Source of the DNA: Purpureocillium takamizusanense
Taxonomy: Eukaryota; Ascomycota; Sordariomycetes; Hypocreales; Ophiocordycipitaceae
Reading direction: 5' to 3'
Length of the DNA: 64,000 bases
Assembly: GCF_022605165.1 (NCBI RefSeq)
Contig: NC_063072.1
Coordinates: forward strand, 2,666,001-2,730,000
Shown: piece by piece, positions 35,008 through 46,878 of the stretch
Position numbering within the stretch: position 1 is the stretch's first letter
How the letters are laid out: each line of letters begins with the position of its first letter
Notes under the pieces: generated by a model
What the model was told of the DNA's origin: nothing
The model's input: the letters and a program-made list of their open reading frames with translations, nothing else
Databases searched by the model: none
Program-made: the position numbers and the translations under genes

Positions 35008-37314
35008 ATGTCTGCCCAGAATTCCCGGAAGCGCGCGGCACCCGGCGCGGCGCCCGGTGCGGTGCCCGTGGCAGCGTATCAGCAGCGTATGCAGCAGCCG
35101 TACATGGCGGACAACAACGTGGGAGGAAACGATCCAATGATGCGGTGGAATGGTGCCGCCGACGGTACTGACTTTATCGACCCGACGGCGCACGCAGCAA
35201 ACCAATATGGCCTCGTCCCCACGCAGCCGCAATTTGGGCAACCCGTTCCGACGCCCTCCAACTCTCTCACCCGGCGGCCCATGAACCAGGCGCTCGTGCC
35301 TACCAACCACCGAGCCAACTACGACTCTTCCGTCGAACCATGGGCTGGCTTTGGCGACGACAGCAATGCGCTTCTGCAGCAGAACAATGGCGAAGGCCTG
35401 GTGGAGCAGGACAACGTCGAAGTGCTCGAGGACATGGCCGCCAAAGCCAAGCGTGAAGCGCAGAGCAAGCGCAAGCAAATCCCTCCTTTCGTCCAGAAAC
35501 TTAGCAGGTAACACCCAGAGCCCTAGACTTCATCAAGGTCGCTCCATGTATTAACATCGTCCAGCTTTCTAGAGGAGCGAAAAAACGAAGACTTGATTCG
35601 GTGGTCCGAGAAGGGTGACTCTTTCATTGTTTTGGATGAGGACGAGTTTGCCAAGACCTTGATTCCGGAGTTGTTCAAGCACAACAACTACGCTTCCTTT
35701 GTGCGACAGCTCAACATGTATGGCTTCCACAAGCGCGTGGGCCTCTCGGACAACTCGATGCGGGCCAGCGAGCGCAAGAACAAGAGCCCCAGCGAGTACT
35801 ACAACCCGTTCTTTCGGCGCGGGCATCCAAATCTGCTCTGGCTCATCAACAAGCCCAAGAGCGGGAGCAAGGCTAACAAGAAGGGGGCTAAAAATGCTGA
35901 GGGCGAGGCAGAGAGCGACGAAGATGCAGGACAGGAAGAAAGCCCCAGCCAGGGGCAGGGGGCCTCGGCTGCTCCAGCCGGCCGTTCGCTTCCAGCTGCA
36001 GAAGCGCCGCCTCTGCAGAAGAAGGAGATGGCCGTGATTCGAGAAGAGCTCAACAAGGTCCGCGAGCAGCAGAAGATGATTCTCGGCGCCATCACGCAGC
36101 TGCAACGGAACAACAACGATCTGTACAACCAAGCGATGATGTTTCAAAATCAGCACGACCGTCACCAAAACTCCATCAACGCCATACTGAATTTCCTTGC
36201 CAACGTCTTCCGCAAGACACTCGAAGATGGCAGTCACCAGAACGTTGGTGATATCATCTCGAGTATGATGACGAACCAGGGCAACCAGCCGTCCCATCAG
36301 CAAGGAAGCGTGTTTGATCTCGGCGATTTTGTGCAATCCCAAGTGGACCCCGCGTCCAATATGAGCGGCACTCACAAGCGAGCGCGTGGCTTGCTGCCTC
36401 CTATTCCTAACCAGACTGAAGGCGTGAAAGCAAGCAGATCTCCTTCGGCCGCCAGCACCCCCTACCATGCGGTCGGAGGCCAGAATCCAGAGATGGGAAC
36501 GGTGACGGAGCTGTTGGATTCGGACACGCCGCCGACCCTTCGTCAGGAGTTGGAGACGAATCCGCAGGAGCGCATGATGAAGATCATCAACGACCACAAC
36601 GCTACCAACACGTCAGGAATGGATCTTCCCGAGGCGGCCAAGCTCGTAGCCAACGCGCCCAATACGCTCAACCATGACCAGCAAAGCAAGTTGGTTGACT
36701 TGATGTCGAGACAGACGTCGTCGCCATCCTCTACATCGCCTACACCTACCCCATTGCTCAGCGGAAAGGTTCCCGCTGCCGCACCGGCTCCCTCCGGCGC
36801 ATCTTCTGGTGTGTCGCCGCCGCCGCCGCCGCCGCCTGCGTCTAGTGCGGCTGCGCCGTCCCTCTCGCCAATCTTGCGGTCTCCAACCATGCAGCCCCCG
36901 TCTCTGAATCAGATCAACGCGAACCAAGTCGACTTGGGCCAGCTTCAGAGGCTGCAGAGTGAACAGGATGCCAAGATCCACGAGCTCAGTGAGATGTTGG
37001 GCCCCCTTAGTCCGTCGGGCCACATCCCCGGACTCGGTGACGGAAACGAGGCCTATTTTGATCCGCCAAATGTCGATTTGGATCAGTACTTCGACAGCAA
37101 CGCATTTTTGAACGATGCAAATTTTGGGGGCGACGGCACCGACTTCAATTTTGGACTTGACCATCATGACGCGCAAAATCCGCTTGACAGCGATAAACAG
37201 ACGAACACTGGCAAGGACACGCCTAGCCCTACAGGCACGGAGGAGATACAGCGGGACGACTTTGGAAACGACAGCATTGGCAGTCGCGACAACAAACGGC
37301 AGCGGGTGGGTTAG
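35008..37314 (+). CDS. HSF1: Heat-shock transcription factor
   Basis: Nuclear trimeric activator binding nGAAn elements. It controls chaperone genes and is essential in yeasts. The model has exons 35008-35507 and 35565-37314 (749 aa) with a 57-nt intron inside the DNA-binding domain (QKLS|SFLEE). The start MSAQNSRKRAAPGA was chosen because it matches the fungal HSF N-terminus; an in-frame ATG at 34714 would add 98 residues. The winged-helix DNA-binding domain spans about residues 155-265 with the recognition helix NYASFVRQLNMYGFHKR. The heptad HR-A/B trimerisation region is at ~320-382 (MAVIREELNKVREQQKMILG onward). The C-terminal half is Ser/Pro/Asn-rich with a poly-Pro run encoded by a (CCG)n tract near 36818, and an acidic activation-like end. 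HSF autoregulation is common in the family; I did not find a clear triple GAA element upstream. Confidence 0.95.
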
Positions 37315-38269
37315 AGACATACCCTTTGGGCTGGGGGTGGACAAATTTGGGTTTCTGTAGATACCGCCCGTGGATAAAAAGGGATTACGGACATATGGCA
37401 CTGGCGGTTATGGGCATCGAATCGGCGAGGGAGACCCGCCTTCCATTTGATATTCAGGGGGCGTTTATAACGGGACATTTGGTCACTCGGCAGGGAGTCC
37501 GGGAGACAGTAGGGATTACCACAGCGTCGGGGCATGCCGGTCAAATGGGCACTGCGGGTAGCCGTGCGATCGCACCGGAGGTACTGAAGATTTGGACGAA
37601 TACACCACGGCATCCGAGGATTTGACTACACTTGGGCCAGTCTGGCTGGCAGTCACTGATTGATCCTTGTTAAGAGTCGTATGCTGATGAAAGTGGGAGC
37701 AGGTGAGGCTTCCCCCACCCTAGTCGCTCAAGACGTTCACGTCCAGCCCCCATGTTATTGCATAGAGGCCTTAGGTTGAAAAAGCATTCCATAAAGAGAT
37801 ATGAAGGGAAAGGAATGATTGGTGACGACAGGCAACTTACCTGCCATGGGCCGACTTTCCTGTCGAGGATGAAGTATATAGGGTAGGCCATTCTTGCCTG
37901 GCGGTCTCAGTTTGGGTCGGCGGGCGTGCTGCGCTGCGCTGTCTCGGGTGACGGGACCCATCCCCGGCCGAGCCCCCGCCTCCCCCCTACCCACCCACCT
38001 GAGTTTAGCTTGTACTTTTTGGAGCGGCCCCGTCGCCTCCTAGTAGCTGCAGGCGGGCCGTTCTGTCCCCTCCAAGGTCTAGGCTCTGGACAATGGCCAA
38101 CTTCCATGACGTTGGTTGACGCTGCTCCAGACGTCCACCATCGCGCTCTCAACACCCCCAACGCCTCGCGGAACCGCCGCCACGACGGAGATGAGAAGCC
38201 CGCGACCGCGTGAACGCTCGCCCGTCGCTGTCCCACGCTGAGCGACCTCCTAGCCGCCCGCGTATACCC
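37315..38269. other. Intergenic region between HSF1 and RGP1
   Basis: About 950 bp holding the HSF1 3' UTR and the RGP1 promoter. Small open frames on both strands have no recognisable content. The segment 37800-38269 precedes RGP1 and includes an in-frame ATG at 38210. Confidence 0.55.
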
Positions 38270-38421
38270 ATGCCAATGGCGCCCGACGGCCCCAGCAACA
38301 TCCGTGTCTTCGTGCACTGGGCCGACCAGACCGTCTTTGCCGGAGAGGACGTCAAGTGCACCGTCACCTTCAAGAACGTCGCCCCGGACCAGAGCCAGCA
38401 GCAGCGGCAGCGGCAGCATGC

Positions 38422-38452
<31 letters not shown>

Positions 38453-40797
38453 ACCGACAGGCACAGGAACGGCCGGGCCAAGGCCGCCGCGAGCCTCACT
38501 TCTCCGCCCCCCGCCAGCTCCGGCAGAGGGCACCGCCGGTCAGCGCTCTCGCTGAGCATACCCGGGGCGGCTGCGCACAGTCGGTCGGGCTCGATACAAT
38601 GGCCGCATACGGCGAGCAGCGCCGAGTGGCGGACGGGCCACAACCATAAGCGTTCCCTCTCCATCGTCTCGATTGGATCCGCCAGCACCGTCGACGATCA
38701 TGCCCAGCGGAACGAGAGCCACTCGATGCCTCAGCGCCCGCGCCGGGGACACAACCGTGCTGCCAGTCTGCAGATACTGCCTCGTGGCCAGCCGGTGCCG
38801 TCAGGCCCAAATTCAGGTAGATCTCCTCGGCCCTGCCTAACCTCCCAAGAACAATGGCTGAACTTCTTCGAGCAACGACGAGGCAAAATAGTTCGCCCTT
38901 GTTCAATGCATCATACCCCCCCGATCGTTTCGGCCGACAGACAGGAGCATCGACGGTGCCCACCACACCCCATCCCGGAGGGCTTAGGCGATCGCCGAGA
39001 ACATCCCCGAATCTCATGCCGGAATTCCGATTTCCTGCCACATCACCGTCCGAAGCTGACCCTCAACAAAGCCCGCGGAAGCCCCCTGTTGATGGTCTGT
39101 TGAATCCCAAGAGCGGCGGTGGCGATCACAACAACCTCGCTATGCGACAAAAAGACCTACCCCTAAGTGCTATAGACAGGCCTGCGGCGCGAATCCTGTC
39201 GAGCACGAGCATACCCGGAGGAACACCGCGTAGTAGCGGCGAGTTTTACTCCATGAGCAACAATTCATCAGAGACGCTGGCATCGGAATACGTGGCGCAC
39301 CCGCTCACCAGAGGGCACGGGAGGTCGCCGCAACTCCGGCGCAGCTTCGGTATGATCCAGCAGCAGTCACGAGCGCCGGAGTCGCTCATGATGGGCTATG
39401 CCCAACTTCAAGGCTCCTTCATGCTGGACGGCTCACTTGTCAGCCTGGGACCCTTCGAGCAAGTCAAGAAGAAGGCAGCGGTTGGCGGCAGAGGCGGCGG
39501 CGTGATTGGCGTTGACTCGCAGAGGAGAGAGAGCGGACTGCTGCGTGGTTTTGGCTGGAGCAACATTAGCAGCTCCCTGGGCGATTTTCTGGGTGGTGGG
39601 GAGTTGAGCACTATCAAGGAGATGCGGGGAGTCGCAAACTCAAAGTCCGTGCCGCTCCTGAGCACGCCGCAGTCTATCCTCTTCGTCGACCTCCAACTGG
39701 CTCCAGGCGAGAGCCGGTCTTTTGAGTACACGTTTAAGCTGCCAAAGGGCCTCCCGCCGACGCACAAGGGCAAGGCAGTCAAGATCTCGTATAGCCTTGT
39801 CATTGGCACGCAGAGGGTCGGCGGCGCCAAGGAGCAGCAGGTTCGCTCAGTCGAGGTGCCATTCCGTGTGCTGGGAAGCGTCAACAGCCACGGGGAGATC
39901 TTGGGCCACGACTTGATGAACCCATACGTCTTGTTGCGGGACGAGGCCATCGTAAAGACGCTTGGCAAAGGCAAAAAGTCACACGCTGACCGGGGGCCAT
40001 GCGACTCGCCGGCAACGATGAACGAATTCCTAACGTATGTCGATGAACTCCTTACGCGACCGCGAGACGAAGTTGGCGGCACATTGTTATCTCCGACCGA
40101 GAGCCTTGGTGGTGCAGGACGGCAGTCTTCATTCGAGGATACTACTAGCGCCAAGGAGGCCATCCATCTTGCCATTATGAGGAGCAACCAGGCTGGGGAA
40201 GGACAGCAGAGCCCCAACCGGTTCGAGATTGCGCGAAACGGGCAGCGTGTCGGTGTTGTCATGCTCACGAGACCGGCATACCGGCTGGGCGAAGTGGTCA
40301 CCATGGCCATTGACTTTACCGATGCCGACATACCATGCTACGCAGTCCATGCGACTCTGGAGACGTCGGAGAAAGTGGACCAGTCGCTCGCCCTGCGCTC
40401 CGAGTCGAGCATCCACCGCGTCACAAGGAAGATCTATGTAGCAGCGTCGGAGGCCGCCCTCTACTCACGACGCGTCGTATTCACGCCAACAATCCCGATA
40501 TCCGCAACGCCCGAGTTTGTCACGAGCGGCGTCAGCTTCGAGTGGTCGATACGCGTCGAGTTTGTCGTTCCGTACCAGGGCCCGCAGGGGCCAGACACGG
40601 GCGAGCCGCGGACGGTGCACCCTCTTTTGGAGCAGATCTCGCAAGACGAAAAGGGAGGGCTCGTGCTGGTTGCCATGGAGAACCTGGCGTGCGAGAGCTT
40701 CGACGTATCTGTGCCGCTGCGCGTCTACGGGGCCGTGGGTAGCGGGCTGGAGCGCCTTGAGCGGGATGAGGCCGCCGAGGAAGGGCTGGTAGTGTGA
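38270..40797 (+). CDS. RGP1: Rgp1-family protein, Ypt6 exchange-factor subunit
   Basis: Partner of Ric1 in the Golgi Ric1-Rgp1 complex, which activates the Rab GTPase Ypt6 (Rab6) in retrograde traffic. The model has exons 38270-38816 and 38873-40797 (823 aa). The 56-nt intron has GTAGAT, CTAAC and GCTGAAC branch candidates and an AG ending TTCGAG. It is the only splice I found that keeps both frames. The arrestin-like start SNIRVFVHWADQTVFAGEDV is the family hallmark and is followed by CTVTFKNVAP. A polyQ run (CAG tract near 38426-38449) and a Ser/Arg-rich insert interrupt the first half. The conserved core is in exon 2: LQLAPGESRSFEYTFKLPKG, KISYSLVIGTQRVG, and ending FDVSVPLRVYG. I chose the ATG at 38270; one 20 codons upstream is in frame. 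Confidence 0.88.
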
Positions 40798-43700
40798 AGA
40801 TTACGGGCGGGCGACGGAGTTGGGGGTTTAGCTGGCACATAGATAATTGGATACACGGCGCGGCTCGGATGCCCGCTGAAATACGCGTTCGCACATGTAT
40901 ATGGACCTGAGCGTCCATCGTGAAACACGGCGGCCAAGATGTGGACATGAATTCGAACGCGACAATGGCTTGTTCGACGTGGTACTATGTGCGTACTTGT
41001 AACTCGCCATGCGCCGAGGCGGCGAGGTGAGGCGCAATTGCAATCTTGCCATCTCATGGAAAAGCCGGGAGCGATTCCGGGGAGGGACGGGGGTACGGCA
41101 GGGGGGAGAGCTTGGACGTCTGGGGGCTTAACTTGGGGGAAATGAGCAGCGTTATTACGCGAGGCGACGTCCTGGGCGGCGCCTGCGTATCATCAAACGA
41201 GACAAGATGGAGGCGGGAGGCCTAGGCAGTCAATAGAAGTGCATGTGCATGCGTTATGCGCCTCGGAATGGCACGACAGCACAAGGAGAGTGAAACAGTT
41301 ACGCCTTTTCCTGGTAGAGAGATGTGTTTTAGTGGTGATTTCGGTGGTGGTGGGTGGGAAGCGAGAGTCAGATCAGATCAGGGCAGCAGCAGAGCCAAAA
41401 ACGCGAACAAGGACCCGAAACGAAACGAAGGGGGACCGACCCTGCTGATACCGTACCGTTACGAGATCAGCCCCCGCCGCCCGGTGTCGCGTGGTTCGAA
41501 GGCGCGTCTGTCCCTTTTTCCTCTTCCTTATCACGAGCTCATTTGAATGGCAGGGTCGAATCGAGCCAACTGCAGACAGACAGACAGGTCCGGCGATCCG
41601 GCAATTGGCCGTGGCTGGCCGGGCCTGTCTCCATCGCTTGCCCCAGACCCATGGGGGTCAATTGGAGCTGGTCTGGGCTTTGCCGTCACAGCAGCAGCGT
41701 CAGCACGTTGGCAAAGAATGGAAAAGGATCATCGTCATTTTACTGCGCTCGGCCTGGGCGCCAACGCACAGAGGGATCAACGAGCGAGCTACGTGTACTC
41801 CGTACAGTGTGTACTTGGTAGCCTCCGGGGGCTGCTCACCCTCTCTCGGTGTGGCCTGCTGCTGAAGCCGAATGGCTGCCCAGGCGCTGGGATCCTGGGG
41901 CGATCACCACGACGGTGCGGCGTGTGGGCTGAGGTGACGAGAGTTCTGGGCCTGGGGCTTGCCAGGGCGCGGTGGCCAGACGGGCGCGCTTTCATGGTCC
42001 TTGGCTGCTGCGTGGTCGCCGGTTGCTCTGCTCTGCGATGACATGCTGGCCTGTGGTATCAATCCATTCGTGTGCAACGTGAGGTAGGTACTGTATAAAG
42101 TAGGAAGTAAGTATGTACTTCGTACGTACGATGGATACGGATGGCTGTCCAACGCAAAACGCCTTTTCCATACTGCAAACGCGGTTGGCGTTCCCGTCAA
42201 ACGCGACGTGATGAAGAATACCACGTAAAATGGCAAGTCCCGAGCTCTTCTCCCGTAGAGGCCAGCGCATTGGACGCCCTGGGGAGATTAAAAAAGCACC
42301 TGGTAGGTAGCTGCTGGAGCGCGCAGGGCCTGACTCCTCCCGCCGGCTCGGGATGCCTCCAGTCTGGAACAAACGTCCCAGGTGGTCGCACCGCAGCGTC
42401 CGCCACGACGCCACCCATGCGTGGAGGACTACGGCGTTCAAAATGGCACCTCGTGCACTTCGTATTCTAGCTCAAGGTTTCACTCGCGCTTTCGGATCAG
42501 GCATTGGCCTCGCAGGACCCGGATCAATTGCGCCTGGGCGAAATATGGTGTGATTGCTCGCCTCTCCCGACGTCGTTTGTCTTCCTTGTGCGCCAAAAGG
42601 GCGCTAGCAGAGCTGGGGGGGACGACGCTCAATTGATGGCCCGGCAACAGCGGCCGGGAGGGGCATCAAGGTTGGGGCGCAGCCCAGTGCTGTTATAGTG
42701 GGCCTGGGGAGCTCGAGGTTGGCGCTCGGCACGGGCCATGAGGTTGCCCACAGCGTCCCCCCCGTCACCCCGCCAGCACCAACAGCCCTCCTCCAGAGCT
42801 CCACTACCAGGTACGAAGTACGTACCTGTACTGGCGCACACCAGGCAACCAGGGGGAAGGGGGGGGAGGGCCCTGTGACTTACAGGGCACCTCCAGCCTC
42901 GAGCCCCGGCCTTGGGGCTCCATCGCGCAAGAGCTCCATCCGACTGGACGGGAGCTGCCAATCGTCCCCCGTATGCGAATGAGCTGTGGCCCAGCTTGCT
43001 GTGCTCTGCGTCAAGGCGAGCCGCATCCGGGCGCCATCTGCACCAGGGAAGACGCTCCATCGTCCAGCCCAGCTGCAGCTGCCGAACCAAAACAAATGCT
43101 AGGCGTGGCACCCTCACCTCCTCGCCTCGCCTCACCTCATGCACAGGTGACACCCGACGGGCCTCAACACCACACCCGCACCACCCACTGCCGGTGACCC
43201 GTTTTCTTCGCCTGCAACACGCCGCCTCGACTCCACGGCTGTCCTTTCCGCAGCGTCGCGGCCGAGCCTCTAGACCAATTGGTCGGTTTGCAGATTTTTT
43301 TCCCTCTTCCAAGCCGAATTCCAGTCCTTCCAGTTTCCTTTCCCGCTGCTACTACGACGCATATTCTCTCTCCGCTTAATTCGTCCGCCGTAGGCTGCTG
43401 TGAGTGCTTGCGGAACCTGCTCTTCCTTTTGCGGCACCCGTCCCTGCATCATCATCGCTGACTTCACACCGCGTGCAGTCGTCCCCAGCCTGTCCTCACC
43501 TCACCTTACCGCCTTTGCTGCGACACGCGCCGCTCGACGGCCCCGGCCAGACATTGACTTACATTGGCGGCCCTCTCCTTTGTCACATTTTGCACCCGAC
43601 AATCGCGTCTTCGAGGGTGCTCTGGAGTTGCTTTGTTTCTTTTGACCCCCCGTATTCCTTTTTCTCGTCCTTTGCGGCCTCGTCTTGGAGCCCCCGCTCC

Positions 43701-43830
43701 CGCGGTGCTACTCGCCCACCACCCGCACTCTCGCCTCCTGCTCGCCAGGTTCCTCAAATGATCCCGCGGCATTCCTCGCCTTCTCCGTCAACGGCTCTGA
43801 GGCACCGCTGAGCGAGTCAATGGCGACATC
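40798..43830. other. Intergenic region and long leader of the WD40 gene
   Basis: 3 kb without a supported gene. It contains TACTTCGTA/TACGAAGTA motifs at 42116 and 42812, the latter inside a perfect 8-bp hairpin. From ~43200 to 43830 the plus strand is strongly pyrimidine-rich and is probably the leader of the WD40 gene. The minus-strand frame 42629-43312 (227 codons) has no domain and is rejected. Confidence 0.55.
42808..42828. repeat. Perfect hairpin CAGGTACG-AAGTA-CGTACCTG
   Basis: Eight-base arms at 42808-42815 and 42821-42828 around a 5-nt loop. It contains one copy of the recurrent 9-mer TACGAAGTA. Confidence 0.85.
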
Positions 43831-43861
43831 ATGGCCGCTACGCCATCCAACAACCGCCTGA
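43820..43861 (+). promoter_or_regulatory. Overlapping upstream ORF at the WD40 gene start
   Basis: An ATG at 43820, 11 nt before the main ATG and in another frame, opens a 13-codon ORF that stops at 43861, inside the main coding sequence. Initiation there would prevent initiation at 43831, so leaky scanning would set protein output. The contexts are similar (GTCAATGG versus CATCATGG). Confidence 0.5.
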
Positions 43862-46800
43862 AGCTCACACCGTCCAATTCTCCCTTTCTTCCTCGACCGG
43901 TCAGGACTCCTGCCCGTGGCCGGACCACGCAAGAGTCCCGCCTGTCCCTAAAGAGAGTCGTCGGCACCACGTGTCGCTCTCCGACCGGCTTCGACACCGT
44001 CGACTCCTCCTTTGCCTACATCGCCGGTGGCGCCGTAGTGGTGGTGGACGTCGACGGCCAGCAGTATTCGCAGCGCTTCTACCGAGCCCGCCCGGCCGCG
44101 GTGCCCGTATACTCCGTCACCACAGCCCCGAATGCGCCTTGTACGCCTACGGCAACGACGCCCAAGGCCAACGACAGCCGCAACCGTGTGGCGCCCAGCT
44201 TCCGCGACTCTCAGTGCAGCCCAGGGGACTGGGGAGACTCGCCCGGATTGAAGACGTGGACCAGCAGGGAGCGGATCAAGGCGGCTACATGTCTGGCCCT
44301 GAGTCGGGACGGCAAGTACTTGGCCGTCGGCGAGACGGGTTATGGCCCGCGGGTCTTGATTTTTAGCCTTCAGGACGCTTCATCCGATATCCCTCTGGTG
44401 TCCATTAGCGAACATGCCTTTGGTGTAAGAGCCGTGGCATGGTCCGCAGACTCCAAGTATCTTGCCTCCCTCGGCGCGGCCAACGACGGATTCCTCTACG
44501 TTTGGAAGATTGATCCTCGGACCGGCGCCGCGCGGCTCTTCCAGCAAAATCGGTGCACGTCCTACGTCAGGGACATGGTATGGATGGACAATACCCTCAT
44601 CACCCTTGGCGTCCGCCACGTCAAGGTCTGGAGAATCGAGGGCGGCCAGAGTACCTCGCCTTCAAAGTCCAGATTTGCAAACGACTCGACGTCCACCCCA
44701 CCCACGGCGCAAAAGCCTCTGCCCGGGCGCAACATGCTCCTCGGCGACCTTCTGGACGCGACCTTTAGCTGTGCCGCGGTGGATGGGAAGAGGCTCATTA
44801 TCTGCACGGAAGCAGGAGACGTCTGCGTACTGGATCACGATGACAGGCAAATGAAGCTCGTCAGAGTTTTGAATCTCGGGTTTGCTATCACGACCATCAC
44901 CATACGCGGCGACGTGGCATACGTCGGAGGCAAATACGGACACTTTGCGACGCTCGACGTCCCAGGTGTCATGGATGGCAATGCGGACAGCATCCTGACG
45001 AGTACAGAGGCGTCCGCTGGCATTTTGGCGCTGGGGTTTCTCTCGGACAAGCTAGTCACTATCGACTCAAAGCAGTCGATCGACGTTTGGAATCCTGACT
45101 ACCTGCCTGGTCAAGAGGCTGAGGCTGTCATGCATATTCCGATACCGGGACACGGAGAGCCGATTGCAGGCGTACATACGCTAGGGCGGCCCAACAAAGC
45201 CAACGCCGTTTTTGCGACGTGGTCCTCTAACGGAAACGTTACCTACTGGGACATCGAGGGGGGGATTCGATCGTCGATTGAGGTACCCCTCGATCCTGCC
45301 GAGCCCGACTCCGAGCTTGAGCTGGTGAACCAGCTGTCATGCGCACAAACAAACAAGGATGGGACGCTCCTAGTGACGTCGGACCGATTTGGCATTCTCA
45401 AGATCACAGAAGTCGACACAAAAGCCTGTCTGCTGGACACGAAAGCACATGCATCCGAATGCATCTGCATCAGCATCTTCGAGGACGACTCCAAGTTCAT
45501 CATGGCGTCGTGCGGGCGCGACCGTACAGTGCAGCTGTTCCATCGGCACTCGAGTGGCAGCATCGAGCACTTTCAAACTCTTGAGTTCCACGCCAAGGTT
45601 GCGCACGTGCTGGTCCCCTCCGAAGACAAGGTGATTACGTGCTCCCTAGACAGGACGTTGCAGATTCACGAACTTGTCTCAAAGGAGGGAGAGCCAGACA
45701 CCTTAGCGGCCATCCCCACCAGAGCTATTTCGCTCAAGGCGTCACCGACATCAATGACGCTAGGCTCCGACAATAGAACCATCTTTGTGTCCCTACTTGA
45801 CCGGTCTATTTGCCAGTTTGACCTGACTACCGGGCGGCAGCTCGGCTACTTCAAGTGCCTGGATGAGAGCGGCGCTGAATCGGCCACACTGGAGTCGCTC
45901 TCCATCGGGCAATGGGCGCCAAAGGATATGGACTACCTACTCGGCTCTTCGAATACGGACAAGTCGGTGAGGATTTATGACGCCAACTCGGGCACTTTTC
46001 TTGACCGTGAATGGGGCCACACTGAGGCCATCAATGGCGTCGCCTTGGTGGATGACGATAATGGCACGCAGAAGATTGTGAGCGTCGGATCGGACGGCAC
46101 GATCATGATATGGGCCATCGATTTAAACGATCCTACGCCACGGTCGATGAGTAGGGATCCATCGCCGGTCAAGGAAACGACGTCAGGCCGGCCTACGCTG
46201 AGGAGGATCTTGTCCAAAGCAGAGCTCGCGGAGTTCCAGCGTCCATCGCCTTCGGGCGGCAGGCGCTCGCCGCCACGGACACTCCAGCGCAGGTCTTCAC
46301 GGGTGAACCTGGTGCCGGGCGCCACCAACGCACGAACGCCCACGGCGTCTTTCCAAATGAGCCCTGGCAACAGCACCATTATGGAGGATACGCCGTCGCG
46401 GCGCCGGCCTTCTCACGGCAACCAGGCGGAAAGCCCGCCACCCAGCCCTAAATCGCGAGTCGCCAGGGCGCCATCCTTGCCGTCATTGGGCTTGAATACG
46501 GCTCGGAAAAAGTCTTCCCCTAATCTTCGTGGCTTCGGTTCCCTGAACATGGCCACGGAGCAGGCCTGTCGTACGCTACGGGCGTACAGAAAAAAGCTCT
46601 CGTCTGCGGAGCCCATCACCGCGGATGTGCTAACGGAGCTGGACCACGAGCTCCGGCTGACTGCTGCCGCGCTCGGCGATCGGGCGATACGGAGCAAGGC
46701 GATGAACGAGACGGTGTTGAGTGGGCTGCTGGACCAGTATTCCGAGCGGCTCGTCACCCTACTCGACGAGAAGCTGCGGCTCACGAGCCAAGCAAAGGAA

Positions 46801-46878
46801 CGGGACGACGGAGACTCCAATTCCGGCGAAGAGCGGCGCAGAAGCTCCCCGGACACGTCGAGCACGTCGTCGCCGTGA
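43831..46878 (+). CDS. Large WD40-repeat protein, MAPKBP1/WDR62-like
   Basis: Single exon, 1015 aa. After a Ser/Thr/Pro-rich ~40-residue start, two consecutive beta-propellers can be read from about residue 45 to 765. Clear WD-type strands include CLALSRDGKYLAVGE, VRAVAWSADSKYLASLG, FLYVWKID, HVKVWRIEG, VTYWDIEG, ICISIFEDDSKFIMASCG, INGVALVD and DGTIMIWAIDL. The last 250 residues are Ser/Pro/Arg-rich with a probable helical stretch (ADVLTELDHELRLTAAALGD onward). The N-terminal RVVGTTCRSPTGFDTVDSSFAYIAGGAVVV matches the MAPKBP1/WDR62 type, proteins that in animals act at spindle poles and in JNK scaffolding. The fungal role is not known to me. A 13-codon upstream ORF overlaps the start codon (43820-43861). 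Confidence 0.88.
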   Translation: MAATPSNNRLKLTPSNSPFLPRPVRTPARGRTTQESRLSLKRVVGTTCRSPTGFDTVDSSFAYIAGGAVVVVDVDGQQYSQRFYRARPAAVPVYSVTTAPNAPCTPTATTPKANDSRNRVAPSFRDSQCSPGDWGDSPGLKTWTSRERIKAATCLALSRDGKYLAVGETGYGPRVLIFSLQDASSDIPLVSISEHAFGVRAVAWSADSKYLASLGAANDGFLYVWKIDPRTGAARLFQQNRCTSYVRDMVWMDNTLITLGVRHVKVWRIEGGQSTSPSKSRFANDSTSTPPTAQKPLPGRNMLLGDLLDATFSCAAVDGKRLIICTEAGDVCVLDHDDRQMKLVRVLNLGFAITTITIRGDVAYVGGKYGHFATLDVPGVMDGNADSILTSTEASAGILALGFLSDKLVTIDSKQSIDVWNPDYLPGQEAEAVMHIPIPGHGEPIAGVHTLGRPNKANAVFATWSSNGNVTYWDIEGGIRSSIEVPLDPAEPDSELELVNQLSCAQTNKDGTLLVTSDRFGILKITEVDTKACLLDTKAHASECICISIFEDDSKFIMASCGRDRTVQLFHRHSSGSIEHFQTLEFHAKVAHVLVPSEDKVITCSLDRTLQIHELVSKEGEPDTLAAIPTRAISLKASPTSMTLGSDNRTIFVSLLDRSICQFDLTTGRQLGYFKCLDESGAESATLESLSIGQWAPKDMDYLLGSSNTDKSVRIYDANSGTFLDREWGHTEAINGVALVDDDNGTQKIVSVGSDGTIMIWAIDLNDPTPRSMSRDPSPVKETTSGRPTLRRILSKAELAEFQRPSPSGGRRSPPRTLQRRSSRVNLVPGATNARTPTASFQMSPGNSTIMEDTPSRRRPSHGNQAESPPPSPKSRVARAPSLPSLGLNTARKKSSPNLRGFGSLNMATEQACRTLRAYRKKLSSAEPITADVLTELDHELRLTAAALGDRAIRSKAMNETVLSGLLDQYSERLVTLLDEKLRLTSQAKERDDGDSNSGEERRRSSPDTSSTSSP

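Noticed and set aside
35569..36597. 342-codon minus-strand frame over HSF1
   Set aside because: Lies antisense to clear DNA-binding and heptad regions of HSF1.
39408..40331. 307-codon minus-strand frame over RGP1
   Set aside because: Antisense shadow; the plus strand encodes the conserved Rgp1 core.
42629..43312. 227-codon minus-strand frame with several Cys
   Set aside because: Cys residues are irregular and derive from GC-rich repeats and the GTAC hairpin; no family match.
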